This document shows, piece by piece, positions 8,648 to 17,676 of a stretch of 64,000 bases of DNA. The notes beneath the pieces were generated by a model. It was not told the origin of the DNA. It was given only the letters and a program-made list of their open reading frames with translations, and did no database searches. The position numbers and the translations under genes are program-made. Origin of the DNA: Anammoximicrobium sp964486845 (GTDB lineage Bacteria > Planctomycetota > Planctomycetia > Pirellulales > Pirellulaceae); NCBI GenBank assembly GCA_964486845.1, contig CAZAQY010000008.1, forward strand, positions 11,959 to 75,958, written 5' to 3'. Position 1 is the first letter of the stretch. Every line of letters starts with the position of its first letter.

Positions 8648-10306
8648 TCAGATCAGGTCCGCCCGCGAGCACTCGGCCCCGTCAACGAAACTGGACAGAA
8701 CTCGGGCGCGGAAGGGCTGTTGCAGTTTGCGGACGGCCTTGCACTCGATTTGCCGCACGCGTTCGCGGGTCACGGAGAACACGCGGCCGACCTCTTCCAG
8801 GGTGTAGGCGTAGCCGTCCGTCAGACCGAACCTCATGCGGAGGATCTCCCGCTCGCGGTAGTTCAAACCCTGCATCACTTCTTCGATGCGCTGTTTGAGC
8901 GATTCGCGAGTGGCTTCGGCCAAGGGATCGTCGCGGCGATGGTCTTCCAAGAACTCGCCGAAGTAACTTTCGTCATGTTCGCTGATCGGCTGATCCAGCG
9001 ACAGCGGCTGGCGCGCCATCTTCAGAACGCAGCGGGTCTCGTCCAGCGACAGCCCCACGCGGACGGCGGTCTCCTCGGGCGTCGGTTCGCGTCCCAGCTC
9101 CTGGACCAGCTGCCGGGTGGCGCCGCGGACCCGGCTCATCGCGTCAATCATGTGGACGGGCACGCGAATCGCGCGGCTCTGGTCGGCGATCGCCCGCGTG
9201 ATGGCCTGCCGGATCCACCACGTGGCGTACGTCGAGAACTTGTATCCGCGGGCGTGCTCGAACTTGTCCACCGCGCGCATCAGGCCGGTGTTGCCTTCCT
9301 GGATCAGGTCCAAAAAACCGAGTCCGCGATTGCGGTACTTCTTGGCGATCGAAACGACCAGACGGAGATTGCCCGCCGACAGCCGGCGCTTGGCGTCGTC
9401 GTAGGCTTCCCGGTGCTGACTCGTCGTCACGACGCGGCGGCGGAGCGTGGCCGGACTCTCGAAGGTGACCCGCATCAGATAACGGAGTTCCTCACGGATT
9501 TCGCTCAGGCTGTGACCAAAACGCGAAATCCCACGTTCGAGTTCACGCATCTCCTCTTTCAAGGCGTCCATCCGCGCGGAGATCTCGACGACCTTGGCAT
9601 ACAGCGGCTGCAAGCGGTTCGTCCGCAGGTTCAGTTCCTCGATCAGCCGCACGCAGCGGTTCCGCCGCCGCACCAGCGAGGCCCACGCGGAACGTCGCAC
9701 GCGCCGAGTGTGATGCCGGCTGATCGCGATCCGAAAGTCGCGACGGTTGCGAACCAGCAGGTTTCGCAGGGTCTGAACGTTGGGCCCCAGTCGTCGCAGG
9801 ATGCGGCGTTTTTCCGCGGTGTTGGTGACCGAAACCTCCACGGTCCGGTCCAGGCGGAGTTCGCCGTCGCGCACGCGTTCCAGGATTCGCACCGCGCCTT
9901 CGAGCATGAAGTCGTTCGCCAACATGCTGTGCCGGTACAGGGTCCGCGCCCGCTCGATGTCCCGAGCCGCCGCAACTTCCTGGCCCCGATTCAACAGGGG
10001 GATTTCTCCCATCTGCATCAGGTACATGCGCACCGGGTCGTCCGTGACGCCCCACGTTCCCTTGTCCTCGCCTCCCTCGGTCGACGATTCGACGTCCCCG
10101 TCGCCTGACTCAGTCTCGTCTTCGGCGTCCAGGTCCTCGTCAGCGTCATCCAGGAGATCGTCGTCATCCCACAGGTCCGGCCCCTCGCCGGTGGTGCCCG
10201 CCGCAACGGCGCTGTCCATATCTTCGTCGTCGGCGTGATAGTTAGATGGGCCTAAGGCAGAATTCCGCGCACGATGAGCAGTTCCAGGACCGATTCTTTT
10301 CAACAT
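8648..10306 (-). CDS. rpoD: Primary sigma-70 family RNA polymerase sigma factor
   Basis: The 552-residue protein has an acidic stretch at 27-80 in place of a typical region 1.1. Region 1.2 is at about 88-120 (DPVRMYLMQMGEIPLL). A basic, helical non-conserved region spans about 121-305. Region 2 is at 312-385 (NLRLVVSIAKKYRNRGLGFLDLIQEG, FSTYATWWIRQAI), region 3 at 390-460 and region 4 at 465-535 (YTLEEVGRVFSVTRERVRQIE). It recruits RNA polymerase to promoters with TTGACA/TATAAT-like boxes. The ATG follows AAGGGG by five bases. Planctomycetes can carry more than one SigA-like protein, so this could be a paralogue. Confidence 0.9.
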   Translation of the reverse strand: MLKRIGPGTAHRARNSALGPSNYHADDEDMDSAVAAGTTGEGPDLWDDDDLLDDADEDLDAEDETESGDGDVESSTEGGEDKGTWGVTDDPVRMYLMQMGEIPLLNRGQEVAAARDIERARTLYRHSMLANDFMLEGAVRILERVRDGELRLDRTVEVSVTNTAEKRRILRRLGPNVQTLRNLLVRNRRDFRIAISRHHTRRVRRSAWASLVRRRNRCVRLIEELNLRTNRLQPLYAKVVEISARMDALKEEMRELERGISRFGHSLSEIREELRYLMRVTFESPATLRRRVVTTSQHREAYDDAKRRLSAGNLRLVVSIAKKYRNRGLGFLDLIQEGNTGLMRAVDKFEHARGYKFSTYATWWIRQAITRAIADQSRAIRVPVHMIDAMSRVRGATRQLVQELGREPTPEETAVRVGLSLDETRCVLKMARQPLSLDQPISEHDESYFGEFLEDHRRDDPLAEATRESLKQRIEEVMQGLNYREREILRMRFGLTDGYAYTLEEVGRVFSVTRERVRQIECKAVRKLQQPFRARVLSSFVDGAECSRADLI

Positions 10307-10585
10307 GTTGCCCCTTCTGAAGAAGTGTCTTCGGTAATCGCGGAGGAAGACAAATCGGTAAGTTAATCGTAGGGATGCATGTCGCGTGCCGAAGCGATCA
10401 TCAGAACTCCCCGGCGAACCTCAAGTTGTTAATTTGGAAAAAGTTACGAAGTCTCGCTGAACTCGTATCAACCCCTTTGCTGATGTGTCCCGTCCACGTG
10501 GGGTGGTACCGCCTCAACGAGTTGTCTATTTTCGGAAGCGCGGTTTGCAGACTGACTCCGATGGTTCGCGCAAACGGAGTGTCCC
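10307..10585. other. Intergenic region between divergent rpoD-like and response regulator genes
   Basis: No gene is evident. The stretch is less GC-rich than its surroundings and should hold the sigma factor promoter, for which I see no clear consensus boxes. Confidence 0.3.
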
Positions 10586-10614
10586 TTGTCGATTTCGGCC
10601 AAAGCCGGTATAAC
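10586..10614 (+). promoter_or_regulatory. Sigma-70-type promoter for the response regulator gene
   Basis: TTGTCG at 10586-10591 and TATAAC at 10609-10614 are separated by 17 bases, the optimal spacing. They lie 122 bases before the response regulator start. The transcribed leader would include a hairpin formed by AACCGCAG (10641-10648) and CTGCGGTT (10669-10676). Confidence 0.5.
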
Positions 10615-10736
10615 CCTTACCGTTGGACGTTTGCTGGGCCAACCGCAGTCCGTCTCGAAACGGGCTTTCTGCGGTTTAGTTCAGGTTCGTGCCGGGCTGG
10701 CGGAACGCGCCTTCTCCCCAATGCAGGAAGTGACCC

Positions 10737-11180
10737 ATGGCTGACAAGAGCAGAATCCTGATTGCCGACGACAACCAACCCAACTGCGAACTGCTGGAAG
10801 CGTATCTGTCCGACCTGGACTGCGAAGTGGCCATGGCGGCGGACGGGCTGGATACGTTGAGCAAAGTCAAATCGTTTCAGCCGGATCTGATCTTGCTGGA
10901 CGTGATGATGCCCAAATTGAGCGGCTTCGAGGTGTGCCGCAAGTTGAAGGACGACAAGGTGACGCGGCGGATCATGATCCTGATGGTCACCGCGCTGAAC
11001 GAACTGGGCGACATTGAACGCGCAGTGCAGGCCGGCACGGACGACTTCTTGTCGAAACCGGTCAACAAACTCGAACTGGTCAAACGAGTCGAGAATATGC
11101 TCAAGCTGAAGGACATCAGCGACGAGAACGAACGGTTGCGGCAGTACATCGAGCAGATGGACAGCCGTAGCGAGCGGTGA
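10737..11180 (+). CDS. Single-domain response regulator (receiver only)
   Basis: The 147-residue protein is a CheY-like receiver without an output domain. The acidic pocket is D11/D12, the phospho-acceptor is D55 in LLDVMMPK, the switch threonine is T85 and the conserved lysine is K107 in FLSKP. The last 25 residues form a charged helix (DENERLRQYIEQM) that may dimerise. It resembles the receiver of PleD-like proteins or DivK. The ATG follows AGGAAGTGACCC. No histidine kinase lies nearby, so the partner is unknown. Confidence 0.9.
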   Translation: MADKSRILIADDNQPNCELLEAYLSDLDCEVAMAADGLDTLSKVKSFQPDLILLDVMMPKLSGFEVCRKLKDDKVTRRIMILMVTALNELGDIERAVQAGTDDFLSKPVNKLELVKRVENMLKLKDISDENERLRQYIEQMDSRSER

Positions 11181-11242
11181 GGGCGGGGGTCGGAGGGCAG
11201 AGGGCAGAGATCGGCGGGCAGAGGTCGGAGGTCGGCGGGGAC
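11180..11242 (+). repeat. G-rich degenerate tandem repeat after the response regulator gene
   Basis: Immediately after the stop codon the plus strand carries degenerate copies of GGTCGGAGGGCAGA-like words with at least four runs of three or more G. It could form a G-quadruplex. The same style of short degenerate array recurs at 21478-21528 and inside uvrA at 25836-25981. Confidence 0.55.
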
Positions 11243-11502
11243 GAGCGCCGGCTGGCAGGAGGGCGGGGCGGTACGCGTTGCCGGAACCGCGTCAGTGAGA
11301 AAAAACGCGGATCGGGGAGAAAAGCCGGGCTTCTGCGCCGGCGAACCAGTTGGGAATCTGCTGAGCAGCGTTCGAGAAATAACTGTCGCCTCGTCAAAGT
11401 AGCCATCACGCTCCGCGTGATGATCGGCAACAAACGCTGGACAGTTTTTTCCCGCATGGCTCGAACGCTGCTAACCACACGGCGCAAAAAATCTGCCCCG
11501 CG
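11243..11502. other. Intergenic region
   Basis: No gene is recognised between the G-rich array and the 3' end of the next minus-strand gene. Short frames here lack family features. Confidence 0.3.
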
Positions 11503-12237
11503 TCACTCTTTCGGCGCCGGGGCTGCGGTGTCGCTGCTGGCTTCTTTCCCGGCAAAGCGTTCACGCAGGTTCTGCAACGACTTGGCGTTTGTCTCATCTT
11601 GAAAAGGATTCGCGGGGGCTTCTTTGGGTGGACCTCCCGGCCCGCCGCCGGCACCACGCTGTGGCCGGGGCAAGCCGACCGCATCCAATTGCGGTTTTTG
11701 GGCGTCATCCAACAGCGCCAAGATTGCGTCGTGTTTCGCCTGGGCGTCGTCGTCCGACATGTCCTCCGCTTTCTCGACATCCGCCAGCGCAGCCGCCAGG
11801 GATGTGCCTTGCTCTTGGTTCAACTTGATGCCGATGTCACCCGTCAAAAGATCGAGCTTGCGCACGAGGGTCGTCAATTCACGTTTGGGATTCGGACCTC
11901 CGCCCATACCTCCGCCCATACCTCTGCCCATCCCACCCATTCCGGAACCCATTCCCCCCATGCTGCGGCCCGCGTCCGACATGACAGCCGGTGCTGCCAT
12001 GTCTCCGCCCTGAGACGCCGCGGACGCACCCGGCGGCGCCTGCCGAGCGCCCATCAGTCGCAAAGCCCCCAGGCTTACGGCAGCTCCCAGCAGAATTCCG
12101 ATCAAGCCTGCGGCCAGCCAGACAACGACCGTCTTCCCAGTCCGTTGCCGCTGGAGAACCAGTACGGCAAACATCAGCGCTACCAACATGATCACGACAA
12201 TGCCCAAGCCAACGGTGTCCAGACCCAGCCTCCACAT
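11503..12237 (-). CDS. Membrane protein with Gly/Met-rich linker, function unknown
   Basis: I do not recognise a characterised family. The start is the ATG at 12237, preceded by AAAGGGAAATACC; the frame extends upstream without a better site. The 244-residue product has two membrane helices (about 8-29 and 36-61). A Gly/Met-rich tract at 92-117 repeats GMGGMG-like units. A polar helical domain follows at about 118-195 (RELTTLVRKLDLLTGDIGIKL, then an Asp/Glu/Ala-rich stretch), with a Pro/Gly-rich tail. The soluble part would face one side of the membrane. The Met-rich tract could bind metal ions, but that is only inference. Confidence 0.7.
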   Translation of the reverse strand: MWRLGLDTVGLGIVVIMLVALMFAVLVLQRQRTGKTVVVWLAAGLIGILLGAAVSLGALRLMGARQAPPGASAASQGGDMAAPAVMSDAGRSMGGMGSGMGGMGRGMGGGMGGGPNPKRELTTLVRKLDLLTGDIGIKLNQEQGTSLAAALADVEKAEDMSDDDAQAKHDAILALLDDAQKPQLDAVGLPRPQRGAGGGPGGPPKEAPANPFQDETNAKSLQNLRERFAGKEASSDTAAPAPKE

Positions 12238-12379
12238 GGTATTTCCCTTTCGCTCGAAGAATGCATCGCACGCGTCACGGACTGTGCCGCCAATCGGGCA
12301 ATAGCGTACACCGCCAGCCGAACAAGTTCCAGTAGTCCGGGCCGATCGAGTCGACAATCGCGGCCAGACCGTCAAGCAT

Positions 12380-14746
12380 TCAGCGGCTGTCGGAATCGTC
12401 CACCCTCGCCCAGAACGGATGTTGCCGGTCGCCGCGCGTGCGGGCGTCCTCCAGCAAGACCTCGGCGCGTGGCTCGATTCGCGAATAGGTCCGGCGGTTG
12501 ATCGTCACGCTGACCCGTTGCGAAAAGTCAACCATTTCGGGTGACAGCCAAACGGCCGCCCGATCCGCCGCGGTGCTCAGGCTCACGCGGCTGTTCTCCA
12601 GAATGCGGCCTTCCGTTCGGGCCGCCCGCACACCGCTGTCCGGCGGCCAGTTGACGGGCAACACGACCGACCGGGCGGGCAACGACTCGAGTTCCGCCCA
12701 CCAGAAGAAATTGTCCCAAGGGCGCATGGAAACGCACACGAACTCTTTCGGGAAGAACTGGCGGCGGTGCAAGTCCATCCAGGTGAACGCCCGCTGGATC
12801 TCGTCCATGAAATGCTCGTGGCCGCGGCCCTGGTACACCACCACGATCGTATCGTAGGTGTGCTTGTTCAGATACCGGTCCAGGTCCATGCTGTTGCGAC
12901 TCATCTTGTCTCCGTCCATCTCGCCGGCCACGAAGTACATGGGGACATAGCGGCCGTTCTCCCAGTAGCGCGAAACGAACTTGTCTGCCGTCGCGACAAT
13001 CGGGATCACCCCCGCCCAGAAATCCGGATGCGCCAGGCCGATGTCCCAGGCCGCGTCGCCCCCCATCGAGTGGCCGCTCAGGAACACCCGATCGGTGTCG
13101 ATCGAGAACCGGCGGCAGGCATCCCGCAAGGGGTACAGCACGGCGGCATGTTCGCTGGCGGAGTACCCGTATTCGGCCTGGTGCGGCTGGGTCCACTGCG
13201 GCGCCACGACGATGTATCCGTAACGGGCGGCCTGGCCCAACCGCAACTGGGCCTGTTCGTTGTACGTCCCGGCCCACCAGTCGATCTGCTGTTGCGGCGT
13301 GGTTCCGGCACCATTCAGCGTGATCACGCAAGGATAACGGCGGTAGGGATCGTATTCCGGGGGCAGTTGCACGTAGTAGGTGATTTCCGGCTCACCGGTC
13401 AGTCCGGCCGCCGCGAGTTCATACCATCCGGGCGGAGCGTCTGCCTGGGCCTCCGTCTCGACGGGCGGCTTCATGTGTGAGAGCACCTTGGCCAAGTAAC
13501 TGGGCGAACTGCCTTCCAGACTGGCCAGTTGCCCGAGGATCTGGTCGCGTTCGGCCTTCTGCGTCGTCGCCATGTACTGCCGCACCAGCTTGCGAACTTG
13601 AAACAACGACGTGGCCACGGCGACATTCTGGTCCCCCGAACCGCTGCCCAGCAGCCAGCCGCTGATGGCCAGGGCGACCTTTTGTTCGGCGGAGAGCGAG
13701 GGGTCGTTCGACAGCCGCAGGTAATCGGCCATGCGATCGTACGTGGTGATATTCAATTCGGACTTGATCTCCGCCACAATCGGCTCGACGTCGCCGCGGA
13801 CTTTCGAGTCCTTGATCTCGGCCGAGTGGGCCTCGAGCGCAGCCAGCGTCAGCTCGCCTTGCTCCTTCAGCTTTTTGTATTCCTCCAACAAGTCGCGGAC
13901 TTGCAGCAATAATTCGCCGGCCACACCTTCGGCGGGAAACCGTTCCAACATGCTGTAGGCCAGTCGATGCTGGCCCGATTTTCGGCGGAGTTCGATTTCC
14001 TGAATCATCCTCTTGGCGCCGACCTGGTACAACGCCGTCACCTGCTTCTTCAGGTCCGCCAGATCCGGGAAGTCGGCAATGACCGCTTGCAGTTCGGCAC
14101 GCGCATCCGAGTGGCGTTCCGACTGGATGTACAGCCGCACCAAGCGCAGCCGCTGGTCGGCGTCCCTGGGATCGATGGCCCTGAGCAGGATCTTGCTCAG
14201 CGTGTCCCGTGGAATGGAACTGGTGGCGATCCGCATGTCCCAGACGTACGCGCTGCGGGCCGCCAGTCCTTCGACTTTGGTATAGACCGGCGTCACCTCC
14301 GTGATTCCTTGAATCACGTCGATGGGACCCTGGCCCGTGTTCATGGTAAAGATGCGTCGGCCCCATTCGTCGAAGGGCGTGACGCGGACAATGGGCCCGA
14401 CCGCGGCCACCCGTCGGCTGCCCTTGGCCACACGCTGTTCGATGCGGATCTTTTCCACGTTGGTCTGGCTCGGAACTGCCGACTGCAGTTGAATTTGCGA
14501 GAAGAAAGTCCGCCGCAAGTCGTCGTCTACAAACACGATTTGCCGGACCTTCACTTGGCCGGCCGCGCTTTGCGGGTTCAGCGGATCTTCTCCCAAAGAA
14601 CCGATCTTGCCGATGTTCCCCTCGAATTGCATCCCATTCTTGAGCGTGGCGATGTCGGCGTCCGCGGCGGTCGTCATCCACGCGGCCAGCAGAGCGACGG
14701 CCGTTCCGTCGCGCAGTGTCGCCCAAACAGTCCTACGTTCCTTCAT
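12380..14746 (-). CDS. Secreted alpha/beta hydrolase (PHB depolymerase/prolyl oligopeptidase-like) with long N-terminal region
   Basis: The ATG at 14746 is chosen because GGAAGGGACGACTCG precedes it; an upstream frame extension lacks support. The 788-residue product has a signal peptide (about 1-30). A region at about 30-500 of unknown family includes a helical, TPR-like stretch (RLRLVRLYIQSERHSDARAEL). An alpha/beta hydrolase domain covers about 510-740. The nucleophile elbow is GHSMGG with Ser560; candidate triad partners are Asp in AGEMDGD and His in GRGHEHF. It probably cleaves an ester or peptide outside the cytoplasm; the substrate is unknown. Only five bases separate its end from 12375, leaving about 142 bases before the upstream neighbour's ATG. 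Confidence 0.8.
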   Translation of the reverse strand: MKERRTVWATLRDGTAVALLAAWMTTAADADIATLKNGMQFEGNIGKIGSLGEDPLNPQSAAGQVKVRQIVFVDDDLRRTFFSQIQLQSAVPSQTNVEKIRIEQRVAKGSRRVAAVGPIVRVTPFDEWGRRIFTMNTGQGPIDVIQGITEVTPVYTKVEGLAARSAYVWDMRIATSSIPRDTLSKILLRAIDPRDADQRLRLVRLYIQSERHSDARAELQAVIADFPDLADLKKQVTALYQVGAKRMIQEIELRRKSGQHRLAYSMLERFPAEGVAGELLLQVRDLLEEYKKLKEQGELTLAALEAHSAEIKDSKVRGDVEPIVAEIKSELNITTYDRMADYLRLSNDPSLSAEQKVALAISGWLLGSGSGDQNVAVATSLFQVRKLVRQYMATTQKAERDQILGQLASLEGSSPSYLAKVLSHMKPPVETEAQADAPPGWYELAAAGLTGEPEITYYVQLPPEYDPYRRYPCVITLNGAGTTPQQQIDWWAGTYNEQAQLRLGQAARYGYIVVAPQWTQPHQAEYGYSASEHAAVLYPLRDACRRFSIDTDRVFLSGHSMGGDAAWDIGLAHPDFWAGVIPIVATADKFVSRYWENGRYVPMYFVAGEMDGDKMSRNSMDLDRYLNKHTYDTIVVVYQGRGHEHFMDEIQRAFTWMDLHRRQFFPKEFVCVSMRPWDNFFWWAELESLPARSVVLPVNWPPDSGVRAARTEGRILENSRVSLSTAADRAAVWLSPEMVDFSQRVSVTINRRTYSRIEPRAEVLLEDARTRGDRQHPFWARVDDSDSR

Positions 14747-14942
14747 CGAGTCGTCCCTTCCCGGAAAACACTTGTGGCGGCGGCCGGCAAGAATCGCCTC
14801 CTTGTTCCATTCTGGTCGGGGACGGCAGGTTTCGTCAACGAAGGGACGATCCCGCAACCACCGATTTACCCCTGATGGGATTCCGGATATGATGCGATGC
14901 CCAGGGGAAAGGCACATTCGCATACCCACAGGAGGCGATCTC

Positions 14943-15191
14943 GTGGCGACCGACAAACCCGTATCTCTCAAGCTGCAGCACAGCGAAAGCGCGGTCCTGC
15001 AGGTAGCCGCTCAATTGTATTCCGCCTACGTGATCTCCGGCCGCGTCAAGCCGGACGACGAGGCGACATGGATGGAGCGCTGCGTTCGCGAGGCCATCTC
15101 GATGGCCGAAGCCACCGACGCGGCCGTGATCAGCGACGACGAGATCAGCGGCCAACAGACGCGCGGTGGGCTCCGCAGCCGGCTCGAATGA
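14943..15191 (+). CDS. Small conserved hypothetical protein (82 aa)
   Basis: A perfect AGGAGG at 14930-14935 sits seven bases before the GTG at 14943, which decides the start. The product is soluble, begins ATDKPVSLKLQHSES and is rich in Ala and acidic residues, with no membrane segment or motif I recognise. The central part (SAYVISGRVKPDDEATWMERCVREAISMAEATDAAV) looks helical. The next plus-strand gene starts 51 bases downstream, so the two may be co-transcribed. Confidence 0.7.
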   Translation: MATDKPVSLKLQHSESAVLQVAAQLYSAYVISGRVKPDDEATWMERCVREAISMAEATDAAVISDDEISGQQTRGGLRSRLE

Positions 15192-15242
15192 GCATCAGCG
15201 CCCTGCATCCTTTGCACTGCTAGGGCTGAGGAATCGAAGAAG

Positions 15243-16274
15243 ATGACTCCACGCGAACGGGTGTTGGCCGCCGTGGCACGCGAGCAACCGGACCGTACGC
15301 CCTGCGATTTTTGGGCCGAGGAGTGTACCTGGAACCGGCTGCTGGCCCGTGTCGGACACGCCGACCGAGAGCGGGTGCTGCAAGATCTGAACATCGACGT
15401 TCGCCACTTGGACATTCCCGCGCCCGCGGAGCGAGAGGTGGGCGAGGGCGTGTACCAGAACTTCTGGGGCGAGCGATACATCTATCGGGCCACGCCCTGG
15501 GGCAAGATGCGCGAAGACGTACACGGAGCCTTGTCCGACGCCTCCAGCTTTGACGAACTGGAGCGATTCGCTTGGCCGACGCCCGACGCGTTCGACTATT
15601 CTTCGTTGGCCGACCAGTGCCGGCGCTGGGAGCCGTACGCGTTGTTGTACGGTTTTGCGGACGTGTGGCAGCGGCCCGGTCTGGTCCGTGGCTGGGAAGG
15701 CATGTTCCTGGACATGGCCGAACGGCCGGACTGGGTGCATTTTCTCTGCCGCCGCTTCACCGATTTCTATCTCGAAGATTACACGCGAGCCGCGGAGACA
15801 ACCGGCGGCCGAATCGACTTGTACCTGCTGATCAGCGATCTGGGCAGCCAGGCCGGTCCGCTGATCTCGCTGCCGATGTTCCGCGAATTTGTGGCACCCT
15901 ACCTGAAGGAGATGATCGACCTGATCCACGGCTTGGACGGCCGCGTGCTGTATCACAGCTGCGGCTGTATTTGGCGGTTCATCCCGGATCTGATTGCCCT
16001 GGGCGTCGACATCCTGGATCCGATCCAGCCCGCGGCACCCGAAATGGCCCCTGAACGGTTGAAGGCCGACTTTGGCGACCGGCTCAGCTTTCACGGGGGC
16101 CTGGACATGCAGCGCCTGTTGCCGCACGGTACTCCGGACCAGATCCGCGCCGAAGCCCGCCGGTATCGTGCGACGCTGGGCGCCGGCGGCGGCTATATCC
16201 TCGCGCCGGCGCACTTGTTCCAGCCCGACGTGCCGCCGGAGAACATCCTGGCGGTGTACGAGACGGCACGATAG
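15243..16274 (+). CDS. Uroporphyrinogen decarboxylase (URO-D) family protein, methyltransferase-like
   Basis: The 343-residue protein starts MTPRERVLAAVAREQPDRTP, a hallmark of the URO-D superfamily, and follows GAGGAATCGAAGAAG. It has a C-terminal (beta/alpha)8-barrel. YHSCG near residue 238 supplies the cysteine ligand seen in MtaA/MtbA/CmuA-type zinc methyltransferases. The last part (FHGGLDMQRLLPHGTPDQIRAE, GGGYILAPAHLFQPDVPPENI) is typical of this methyltransferase-like branch, not of HemE. I infer transfer of a methyl group to or from a corrinoid or thiol. No corrinoid protein gene is adjacent. Confidence 0.8.
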   Translation: MTPRERVLAAVAREQPDRTPCDFWAEECTWNRLLARVGHADRERVLQDLNIDVRHLDIPAPAEREVGEGVYQNFWGERYIYRATPWGKMREDVHGALSDASSFDELERFAWPTPDAFDYSSLADQCRRWEPYALLYGFADVWQRPGLVRGWEGMFLDMAERPDWVHFLCRRFTDFYLEDYTRAAETTGGRIDLYLLISDLGSQAGPLISLPMFREFVAPYLKEMIDLIHGLDGRVLYHSCGCIWRFIPDLIALGVDILDPIQPAAPEMAPERLKADFGDRLSFHGGLDMQRLLPHGTPDQIRAEARRYRATLGAGGGYILAPAHLFQPDVPPENILAVYETAR

Positions 16275-16327
16275 ACGACCATCGGCATCTCCGGAACGAT
16301 CATTCCGCGTCCGCTCGTACAAGACGG

Positions 16328-16696
16328 CTAGGGGGCACCGGTTGCGGAATGGACGTGCAAGCCCAAGATCCCAGCGAGCCCGCGCTCGACGTTTGCAAAG
16401 TCCCCTGCGGACATGGCACCGAGCCTCCTGGCGACGTCGGATCGATCCACCGTCGCCAACACTCCACGAACCGCCGAAGGCTTGACCAACCCTGCCCGGC
16501 GCCAGTCATTGAGTAGCGTATCGCCGGGGCGAAATGGCGGAGACACGTTGCTGGTAATGGCCGCCACAATCAGCTTGATGCCTGCGGCGTTGAAGGTGTC
16601 GTCGCTGACGATGACGGCGGGCCGGCGTTTCTACCCAGCTGAACCGCTAAACGCGATGTCCACCAGGATCACACCGCCTCGATCATAGTTCGTCAT
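16328..16696 (-). pseudogene. MazF/PemK-type toxin gene with in-frame amber codon
   Basis: Reading from the ATG at 16696, the frame gives MTNYDRGGVILVDIAFSGSAG, then TAG at codon 22 (16633-16631), then KRRPAVIVSDD and a full MazF-like C-terminus to 16328 with no further stop. In the family this loop is a Gly/Ser-rich turn followed by KRPAVVVS, so the TAG replaces one residue; CAG to TAG is the simplest route. The start overlaps the antitoxin's 3' end by 14 bases, as in toxin-antitoxin operons. The 122-codon length is normal. An internal restart would lose the N-terminal strands. A sequencing error is possible. Confidence 0.8.
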
Positions 16697-16976
16697 AGAC
16701 TGCGTCCTCTTCGTTATCCCAGACCTCTTTCAAGGCAGGAGCACTGGCTGCCAGCCAGTCGGCAACCAACGCTGCTTCTGACGACCGTTCCGGAGCCGCC
16801 AAATCGAGGAGCGAGGCCCCCAGAACCCGCCATTCGTGGTCAAGCCTGACACCTCGAAGTCGTCCTGACTGGAGTAGCGCCAAAGCAGCCTCCGGTGAGA
16901 TACGCAACAACTCAGCCGCTTCGTTGACCGTGTAGTACACGGTCGGCTGTATGGCAAGCGATACCAGTACACTCAT
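16683..16976 (-). CDS. Antitoxin with excisionase/MerR-type HTH (partner of MazF-like toxin)
   Basis: The 97-residue protein starts at ATG 16976. Residues 14-58 form a winged-helix HTH of the excisionase/HTH_17 type (YYTVNEAAELLRISPEAALALLQSGRLRGVRL). The C-terminal third is acidic (EVWDNEEDAVYDEL), as expected for a toxin-binding tail. It overlaps the toxin gene by 14 bases. By analogy it represses its own operon and neutralises the RNase. It appears intact although the toxin frame is interrupted. Confidence 0.75.
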   Translation of the reverse strand: MSVLVSLAIQPTVYYTVNEAAELLRISPEAALALLQSGRLRGVRLDHEWRVLGASLLDLAAPERSSEAALVADWLAASAPALKEVWDNEEDAVYDEL

Positions 16977-17167
16977 AGGTTGCCTCCGTGAATGTGCGGA
17001 AACCGACAACGACCATCGGGCGTCACCTAGCCCACGCGGCCAATTGTACGTTGTGCAAGGAAACAAGAGAACGGCAAACCGGACAGAACGTCCGAGCTGC
17101 CTCCACCATACGCCGATGGACAATTCGACGGTTGGAACGGCGGATGCAGGGCCGGCGAATGTGGGCC

Positions 17168-17632
17168 TCACTGCGGGTCCTTTCTGTCCTCCTGCCCGAT
17201 CACGTACGAGTCGATGACTTGCGAACGTTCCTGCGACTGGGGCCAGGAGCCGAAACCCGTAGTCTCCATCGCGAAGTGGGACTTGAACCAAGCGACCAGC
17301 CGCCGCCGGTAGTAGTTGCGGGTCCACGGAATCAGCAGCGTCACGCCCATCAAGTCCGTCAGCACGCCGGGCGCCAGCAGCAAGGCTCCGGCAAGAAAGA
17401 TCAACACGGCGTCCAGCAGCGGTTCCGCCGGCATCCGGCCCGCTGCCAGCTCTTCCTGGATCCGCGACCAGACTCGCCAGCCCTGGGAACGAGCCAGCGC
17501 CGTTCCGATCACGCCCGTGGCGATGACCAGCGCCAGGGTCAGTTGCCAACTGGTCGCGTCGGCCAAGTACAGAAGCAGCGCCAGTTCGGCGAGGGGAACG
17601 ACGATCAGCAGGAGCAGGAGTTTCAGGATCAC
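17168..17632 (-). CDS. fxsA: FxsA-family membrane protein
   Basis: The 154-residue product is an FxsA/YeaL-type inner-membrane protein. It has hydrophobic helices at about 2-20, 27-45 and 75-100, with the conserved positions ATGVIGTALARSQGWRVWSRIQEELAAG and LLLAPGVLTDLMGVTLLIP. The tail is charged. The start is uncertain: I use the GTG at 17632, because upstream codons lie in a region lacking hydrophobic sequence and there is no ATG. In E. coli FxsA relieves F exclusion of phage T7; its general role is unknown. It lies 44 bases after dihydroorotase, probably in the same transcript. Confidence 0.8.
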   Translation of the reverse strand: MILKLLLLLIVVPLAELALLLYLADATSWQLTLALVIATGVIGTALARSQGWRVWSRIQEELAAGRMPAEPLLDAVLIFLAGALLLAPGVLTDLMGVTLLIPWTRNYYRRRLVAWFKSHFAMETTGFGSWPQSQERSQVIDSYVIGQEDRKDPQ

Positions 17633-17676
17633 GGCGATCTTGCTCGGACAGAGGTTCGCGTCACGGAGTGCCGCGT

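Noticed and set aside
16631..16633. Pyrrolysine or suppressor readthrough at the mazF TAG
   Set aside because: No supporting tRNA or synthetase in the window; a point mutation or read error is simpler.
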